Source of the DNA: Betaproteobacteria bacterium
GTDB lineage: Bacteria > Pseudomonadota > Gammaproteobacteria > Burkholderiales > Casimicrobiaceae
Assembly: GCA_016704895.1 (NCBI GenBank)
Contig: JADIZG010000011.1
Span: 14,848 to 78,847, forward strand
DNA: 64,000 bases
Reading direction: 5' to 3'
In this document: piece by piece, positions 57,001-64,000 of the stretch
Layout of the letters: every line of letters begins with the position of its first letter
Numbering within the stretch: position 1 is the first letter of the stretch
The notes under the pieces: generated by a model
What the model was told of the DNA's origin: nothing
Seen by the model: the letters and a program-made list of their open reading frames with translations, nothing else
The model's database searches: none
Translations under genes and position numbers: made by a program

Positions 57001-60000
57001 CGCACGCGCACCGAGTCGGTCGTGCCCGCGATCGAGAGCACGAGGTCGCCAGCTTCGCGGCGGATCGCGACCTGCGACGCCGCGATCCCGGCGCCGAGCC
57101 GGATCTCGCCGATGGCATGCTCACGGAAGCCGGCCAGGTCGACGGTGTCCGTCCCGCTTCCGCGCGCGAAGTGCACGATCGCGGCTGCGCCTGCCGCGAC
57201 CGAGATCGCGTCGTCGCCCGCACCGCCATCGAGTTCGACCGTTCCCGACGTCGCGACCAGCGAATCGTCGCCTTCGTCGCCCATCAGCAGGTGGCTACCG
57301 CTCGACGCGATCAGCGCGTCGTCGCCCCCGCCGCCCCGGCCGAGACCGCGGGAGCCGCCCAGGAGGATCACATCGGCGCCGTCGCCGCCTTCGGCCACGT
57401 TGTCGCCGAACGCGTCGACGATGCGGTCGTCGCCGGCATCGCCGCGCAGCACGTCGTCGCCGCGCCCGCCGCCGAGGAAGTCCGCGCCGTCGCCGCCGTC
57501 GATCGTGTCCTGCCCGCTGCGGCCGAAGAGCTCGTCATCGCCCCCACCCCCGTGCAGCGCATCGTCGCCGGACATGCCGTCCAGCTCGTCGTCGCCGTCA
57601 CCGCCGTCTAACGAATCGTCCGCGCCTGTGCCGAGGCGGGTTTCCGCGGCATCGGTTCCGGTCCATTGCTGCGCGGAGGCGGGCGCATCGACGGCTCGCG
57701 CGGCGATCGCTTCGGCGCCGGGGGAATCCGACAGGACGAAATCGGTCCCGGCCTGGAGGACCGCGATGCGCGTCATCCCTGAGCGCCCGGCATCCGCCGC
57801 GAAAAAGTCGGGGATCGCGATCCGGTCGTCACGATCGCGGATGCGCAACACCAGGTCCTCGCCATCGCGCTCGACGACGAGGTCGCGATAATCGCTCGAC
57901 CGGATGCGGACCTCGAAACGCAGTCCGTGGGTGCCTGCGGCCTCGTCCTCGCCGAACGTGACCGAGTCGCGGCCGCCGCCGCGCGCGACCAGCACGCCGA
58001 TCGGCCCACCGGTGGCGCCGCCATGCAGCTCGTGGCGATCGTCGCCGGGGCCGCCGTCGAGGAACGCGCCCGGATGGCCGATGAGCCGGTCGTCGCCTTC
58101 GCCGCCGTAGAGCGCGGTGCGCGCGCCGTTGGCGGAGCCCGCCACCAGCGTGTCGTCGCCGGCTTCTCCGTGGAGCCGTGAGCTGTCGCCGGGCAGGTAC
58201 GGGTCGGCGGAGAGCGAGTCGTTCCCGTCGCCGCCGAAGACGTAGGCGTTCGTCTCGCGCAGCACCACGACGTCGTCGCCGTCGCCGGCGCGGATGTCGT
58301 CGAGGATGACCGAGACGCTGCCGAGCCGGTCGTCGCCGTCCGTGCCGACGCCGATCGCGTCGGCGACCTGGTCGAAGCTCATCGTGCCGCCGTCGGCGAA
58401 ACGGACGCCCGCGACGGCGGACGGATAGTTGAAGGACGGGTAGTTGCCGTAGCGGACGAACTGGTCGGCCACCCGGATCGTGTCGCCGGTGTCGCGGATC
58501 GTCACGACCAGGTCGCGGCCGTCGATCCCATACGCGAGATCGGATGGCGCGATGCCCGGCTGCATCTCGATCCACGAGGGCAGCGTCGCGACCGTCTGCT
58601 TCGACCAGACGTTCGAGACACGAACCGTGTCGTGCCCGTCGCCGCGGCCGAACACGAACGACTTCGCGCCTTCGAGCGCGTCGTCGCCGGCGCCGCCGAT
58701 CAGCCGTCCGGAACCGGTGATCGTGTCGTTGCCGGCGAGGCCGTGGACGACGGTGCCGGCCCAGAGGTCGTCAGCGTCCTGCGTCCGATCGCCGGCAGGA
58801 TCGTCGTCGAGGCAGCGCGTCGCCGGCGACGAAATCGGTCGCGAGTGCGCTCGCCTGCGCGAGCGTGAGCGTCGCGTCGTTGAACTCGAACGTGTCGATG
58901 CGCGAGGGCGTGAAATCGCCCGGGAAGGAGATCGCGTAGCGCAGGAGCAACCGCGACCCGTCCGCGAGCGCGGCGACGAGGTCGTAGCCGTTCGTGCGGA
59001 AAGAGACGTCGGACGCGCGGATGCCGGTACCGAAGCGGATGCGGTTCGCGCCATCGGCATCGACGACGATGTCGTACCCCGCACCCGCGGCGAAGCGATA
59101 GGTGTCGTCGCCCCCGCCGCCCAGCGCGACGTCGTTGCCGTTGTCGGACGCGAACGTGTCGTTGCCCGTCTCGCCGATCAGTCGATCGTCGCCGTCGCCG
59201 CCGGCCGAGCGTGTCGTCGCCGTCGCCGGCCCACAGGACGTCGGCGCCGGCGCCTCCGTCGAGCGAGGTCGCTGCCGATGCCGCCGTCAGCGCGTCGTCG
59301 CCGGCGTTGCCCGCGAGCTGGTCGTTCCCGGCGTCGCCCGCGAGCAGGTCCGCGAGCGCGCTGCCCGCGATCGTGTCGTCGCCGCCGCCGCCGCGGATGT
59401 CGACCGACGGTGCGGTGCCCGCCGACAGCGAGTCCGCTCCCGACCCGCCGGCAAGCTGCCGATGCGCCGCGTCGCCGGCGACCGTGAGCGCGGACGACCA
59501 TCGCGCATCGAGGAGCTGGGCGCGCGAGAGCGCCGTGCCGTTGTCGAACGCATATCGCGATGGGCCGCTTCGCAGTCCGTCCTCGATGACGGTGCGGTTT
59601 CCGCCGCCGAAATCGACGATCAGCGCATTCTCGTCTGCGCTGCCTGCGGCTCCGCGCGAGAGCGTCAGCGCGCCGGCCGAGATCCCTGCGGCGAAATGCA
59701 CGGTCGCAACGCCCGCCGAGTCGCGCACGCGGTCGACGCCGAGTCCATCGAGCACGAACGTGTCGTCGCCCGATCCACCGTCGAGCACGTCGTCGCCGAT
59801 GCCGCCGGTCAGCGTGTCGATGCCGCTTCCGGCCGCGAGCGTGTCGTTGCCGGCGCCCCCGTCGATGGAGTCGTTGCCGTCGCCGCCGGTAAGCGCATCG
59901 TTGCCCGCCTCGCCGGCGATCGTGTCGCGCCCGGCGCCGCCGTCGATCGTGTCGTCGCCGTCGCCGCCGCCGATCCGGTCCGCGCCCGCGTCGCCCGCGA

Positions 60001-63000
60001 TCGTGTCGTTGCCTGCGCCGCCGGTCACGATGTCGTCACCTGCACCTGCGACCAGGCGGTCGTCGCCGTCGCTGCCGTCGAGGTCGTCCGCATCGGCACC
60101 CGCATCGAGCATGTCGTTGCCGGGACCACCGATGAGAATGTCGGCGCCTGCGTCGCCGGTGAGGGTGTCGGCGCCAACGCCGCCGGCGAGCCCGTCGCGC
60201 GAGGGGCCGCCTGCGAGCGCATCGTCGCCTGCGCCACCCATGAGGCGCGCGTCACCGCCCGCTGAACGCATGTCGTCTGCGAACGTGGAGCCAGCGCCGC
60301 TGTACAGCGGAAGCGTGATCGGGACGATCAGCGTCGGATGTCGTGCGATGTCGGCATCGATCTTCGCCTTGGCGACGACGGTGCCGTCCGCGAGCTGGAT
60401 CTTCGGGCGCGCGTTGTCGGGGCAGTCGAGCGCGACCGCGAGCAGCTGGTTGCCGGCGAGGATCGCGAGGTGGCCGGCGTTGCCGAACTCGTCGGACGCA
60501 CGCTGGAAGTCCAGTGCAGAGGCTTCGACCCCTTCCGGAATGACGAAGACGTCGCTCGCGTCCAGGTCGGCAAGAAAATCCGGTGCCGCGTCGCTGGCGA
60601 GGAGATAGCGATCGGCTCCGGCGCCTCCCATCAGCAGGTCCTTGCCGGTCCCGCCGTCGAGGACGTCGTCCCCGGCGCCCCCCGCCAGCGCGTCGGTGCC
60701 TTCGCCGCCCTGGAGATCGTCGTTTCCCTCGCCGCCGTCGAGATAGTCCTCGCCGTCTTCGCCGGACAGCCGGTCGTTGCCCGTGTCGCCGTGCAGGTCG
60801 TCGCCGCCCGCCGCGCCGAGCAGTTCGTCGTCGTCCGCGCCGCCGGAGAGCGTGTCGGCGCCATCGTCGCCGTCGAGCGCGTCGATGCCGTCGCCGCCGT
60901 AGAGATCGTCGTCGTCGCTGCCGCCCTCGAGCAGGTCGTCGCCCGCGGCTCCGACGAGAATGTCCGCGCCCTCGCCGCCGGCGATCTCGTCGTGGCCTCC
61001 GCCGCCGTCGATGTGGTCGAGTCCAGCGCCGCCCGCGGTGTGGTCGTTGCCGTCGCCGGCGTCCACGAGATCGTCGCCGTCACCGGCGTCGATGGTGTCG
61101 TCTCCGCCGCCCGGCGTGCCCGCGAGGTCGCCCGCGATCGTGTCGTTGCCGGCGCCGCCGACGAGCTCGTCGTCGCCCAGGCCTCCGCTCAACGTGTCGT
61201 TGCCCGCGCCGCCGTCGAGCCGGTCGGCGCCGTGGAACGCGACAGGGACGCGGTCGGCGGTATCGTCGCCGACGAGGACGTCGTTGCCGTCGCCTCCGAT
61301 CAGGGTGTCGGACGCGCCCCCTCCGGTGAGGTGGTCGTCGCCCGCGCCGCCGTCGAGCGAGTCGTTGCCCTGATCGGTACCCGCCGTCGTCGCCGAACCG
61401 TCGCCCGCGAGACGATCGGCGCCATCGCCGCCGACCAGCACGTCGGCACCGGCGTCGCCCTGCAGGAAGTCGTTGCCGGTCTCGCCGTAGATCGCGTCGT
61501 CGCCGCGGCCGCCCCACGCGAAGTCGGCTCCCGCGCCCCCGTAGAGACTGTCGTTGCCTCCTCCGGCAGGATCGGCGAGGCCGTCGTCCATGCCGGTGAA
61601 CGTGCGCGTGACCACGCCGTTCGCGTCGGTGTCGCTGAAGCCCCACGATCCCGATGCGGGGGCGACGTCGGCGTCGCCGAGCAGCGAGTCGTCGCCCACG
61701 CCGCCGACGAGGACGTCCGTGCCCTGTCCGCCGGCGAGTCCGTCGTTGCCGAGCCCGCCGATCAGCAGGTCGGCATCGTCGTTCCCGGAGAGCCAGTCGC
61801 CTTGTGTGCCCGTCGGCGATCCGCCCGACGCGACGGCGGTGCGGAGCGCTGCCAGCGGATCGAGAGTCGCGGCCGTGTCCGCAAAGAGCCGATCGCGGCC
61901 CGCGCCCCCTTCGAGGATGTCGGCCTCGGTGCCGCCCTCGAGGATGTCGTCGCCGGCCTCGCCGTCGAGCCGGTCGCGGCCCGCGCCGCCCTTCAGCCGG
62001 TCCGCGCCGATCCCCGCGAGCACCGTGTCGGTGTCCGCGCCCGCGTCGATCAGGTCGTTGGCGGACGTGCCGATCAGCGTGTCCCGCTTGTCGGCGTTGC
62101 GGTCGCCGAGGATCGTGTTCGTCGTCGCCTGGTCGGCGATGTCGGGGAGCAACGTGATGCCGAGCGCGCCGGCCCGCTCGTCGTCGATCACGACCTGCGT
62201 GCCGTCGGGCGTCGTGAGCGTGAGCGGCGAGTTGCGCGTGGCGACGACCTCGACGCCGCCGCCGATCAGCACCGACCAGCGGTTCGCGGCGGAGCGATCC
62301 GCGATGCCGACGCCGGAGATCGCCACCGTCCTGTCGTTCGCGTCGACGAAATCGATGCGTCCACGCGCATCGGTGTCGGTGATCGTGTCCTTGCCCTCGC
62401 CGGCGCGGATCGTGTAGGCGTCGTAACCGGCACCGCCGCGCAGCTGGTCCGCCTGCGGTCCGCCGTCGAGACGTCATCCGCCGCGCCGCCGTCAAGGGTG
62501 TCGACGCCATCGCCGCCGGCAAGTCGATCCGCATCGTCGCCGCCGGACAACTGATCGGAACCTTCGCCGCCGACCAATCGGTCCTCGCCGATGCCTCCAT
62601 CAATGACATCGTCACCGCGCCGACCTTCGATGTAGTCATCGCCGGAGCCTCCCGCGACCACATCGACGAAGTGACCGCCGAAAAGGACGTCGTTGCCCGG
62701 GGTTCCGGCAAACGCGTTCGCCGAGTTCTCGCGGCCAAACGTCACCTGGGTGATCGGCGCGACGCGACGATCGCTCGGGCGCGGATCGAGGACGATCCCC
62801 GACTCGAGATCCGCGTAACGTCGCCCTGCCGGCGAGCGGCGAATCCGGTCCGCCACGGCGTCGGATTCGTTGCGCGAGACCACATGCCCCAGCATGCGTG
62901 CGCGTTCGTGTCTCCAGGTGTCCGTGTAGAACGCGTCGATGTCGCGGCGCGATGCGGGGAGGGCGGCGTCGTGCCGCAGCGACGCGTCGAGCTCCGGGTG

Positions 63001-64000
63001 GACCGCGGCGAGCTGCGCGTCGACGCCGCCGAGCCGGAAGGATGCGAGCCACCTCAAGGCAACCAGTGAGCCGAGGCTCCCAGACGCGGTCGTGGCAATC
63101 TCCTCGCGGCCAAGCGAGGCAATCGGCGTCAGTGTGGCCCGTGACGCGAGGTTCGAGTAGGCGGACGAACCAGTCAGTGCGTAGAGGTTCTCGTAGAGCG
63201 CTTCGCGGTTCTCCTCGGGTGTGCTCGAGATCGTCCCGCCGGTCACGGTCTTGCGAAGCGCGTCGAGCGCGCCTTCGAGCTTGCCGAGCTCGCGGTCGCT
63301 CGAGCCACGGAAGATCCGGCCGATGCTCGCGAGCGATTCGTATGCTCCATCGCCGAGGCGGCTGAAGGCGTCGTGGATTGCGAGCGAATCGACGAGGTAC
63401 TTGATCGAGTGATTGGCGGTGCCAATCACCAGGCCGCCATGGTCCTCACCCTCGACGAGGATCGGCGCCGACAGGGGCGTCCCGAACCCGGAGATCAACG
63501 AGGTTCCGGGCTTCGCGCGGACGTTCGAAAACCGCGAGGGATCGAAGCTTCCGCCGGTGATGTGGTAGACGCGGGCGATCTCGTCGAGCACCGGACGGCT
63601 CGTCAGGCCGCCGAGCCCCGGCGTGTTGTACAGGTAGGCGTGGTCGACGTGCTGCGGGAACTCGAGCGCGAGTCCGGTGGCGAGGAAGCCGCCGAGCGAG
63701 TGGCCGGTGACCGGGAAGTGCTGCGGCAGCACCCCGCCGGCGATCCATTGCTGCACCTTGTCGCGAAGCGTCTGGTACTGGCCCTGGTTCCTCGTCGAGC
63801 CCAGGGTAAGCACGTCGACGACGTCGGTGATGACGTCGTGGATGTCGCTCGTCCCGCGGATCGCGAGGACGCGCTCGCCGGTCGCGACGTTCTGGAAGAC
63901 TGTGGCGGAGAGACCGTTGCTTTCGGAGTAGGGGCCGTCGGGTTGGCCAGTGCTGGGGTCGTAGGTCCAGTAGGGCTCGGTGCTGTGGTCGTACTGGTCG
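54020..64000 (-). CDS. Giant RTX calcium-binding protein with lipase-like N-terminal head (partial, several frame slips)
   Basis: The 5' end lies beyond the window. At least 3,300 residues. The head (63,950 to about 62,700) is an alpha/beta-hydrolase of the lipase type with GHSLGGFLA (Ser codon at 63697-63699) and VLAIRGTSD. Hundreds of GGxGxDxx-type calcium repeats follow (62,640-59,100). Next come modules like the hemolysin-related domain (such as GIAPSDLAYGIDGRDLVV), an array of 243-bp repeats (54,830-56,560), and a C-terminal region ending AGSRLLR with the features of a type I secretion signal. Slips near 62471, 59205, 58820 and 56790 break the frame. The protein is expected to be secreted by an ABC exporter not seen here. 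Confidence 0.85.
54830..56560 (-). repeat. Tandem 243-bp (81-residue) repeats in the RTX gene
   Basis: Seven or so units, exactly 243 bp apart between 55017 and 56231. Each unit has an RTX pair (such as GGAGNDTYVVD), then EGTDLVQSSV.W.LG.N.ENL.LTG, then INATGNTLANVLTGNAA. The units near 55325-55560 and 55811-56046 (offset exactly 486 bp) are almost identical in DNA, while the unit between them is clearly different. That pattern suggests gene conversion or two-unit duplication. Confidence 0.85.

Noticed and set aside
54149..58181. Many long plus-strand open frames opposite the RTX gene, including a series of exact 80-codon frames
   Set aside because: They are the antisense of the 243-bp repeats; each ends where the minus strand encodes Tyr-Val-Val-Asp. 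The products are Ser/Pro/Ala-rich with no domains.

Overview
The window is about 70% G+C and almost fully coding. Gene order, protein families and regulatory elements point to a betaproteobacterium, most likely Burkholderiales: glnA, a DUF4124 protein and ntrBC in a row; accB-accC-prmA with a DUF3426 zinc-ribbon protein; ahcY-holin-metF behind an S-adenosylhomocysteine (SAH) riboswitch; a Bug-type TctCBA transporter; and an Fds-type formate dehydrogenase. I see no tRNA, rRNA, CRISPR array, transposase or phage module.

Layout. 0-5.3 kb (minus strand): nitrogen regulation. glnA has a sigma-54 promoter and two NtrC sites spaced as in E. coli glnAp2. ntrBC has its own sigma-54-type promoter. 5.3-12.3 kb: housekeeping genes, namely a DUF3426 protein, prmA, accC, accB, a TlpA-like thioredoxin, an isolated DsbD N-terminal domain, cutA, fxsA and lgt. 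12.3-17.8 kb: a TIR-bounded repeat, a LysR/EamA divergent pair, ilvD, a lipoprotein and a TfoX-like protein. 17.8-27 kb (minus): methyl-cycle genes (metF, holin-like, panE-like, ahcY with SAH riboswitch, metK), with a HExxH protein, a 42-residue basic protein, a DUF429 protein, an Old-Yellow-Enzyme homologue and a chagasin-like lipoprotein between them. 27-32.3 kb: Sua5, glycerate kinase, and a divergent pair formed by a fused malonate-decarboxylase beta/gamma-like protein and malonyl-CoA synthetase. 32.6-34.3 kb: cytochrome b561 and a quinone oxidoreductase around a perfect FNR-type box.

34.4-49.1 kb is the most coherent accessory block: an oxalate-to-CO2 operon. A GntR/FCD regulator faces oxalyl-CoA decarboxylase, formyl-CoA transferase, an NDP-forming acyl-CoA synthetase, a tripartite tricarboxylate transporter (TctC, B, A) and an NAD-type formate dehydrogenase (FdsG-FdsB fusion, then FdsA). 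Both divergent promoters carry nearly the same TGATATAT(C/G)A palindrome between -35 and -10. The inferred flow is import of oxalate, activation to oxalyl-CoA, decarboxylation to formyl-CoA, CoA transfer to fresh oxalate, and oxidation of formate with NADH formation.

49.1-53.9 kb: a second TIR repeat copy, a GT-C glycosyltransferase, a DprE1/DprE2-like pair (candidate lipid-linked arabinose synthesis) and the scar of a TauE/SafE permease. 54-64 kb: one giant RTX protein (minus strand, N-terminus beyond the window) with a lipase-like head, many calcium-binding repeats and an array of 243-bp repeats.

At least a dozen genes, including essential ones (accB, accC, ahcY), show single-base frame slips, mostly beside G/C runs. 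I read most of these as sequence errors and give the full span of each affected gene.
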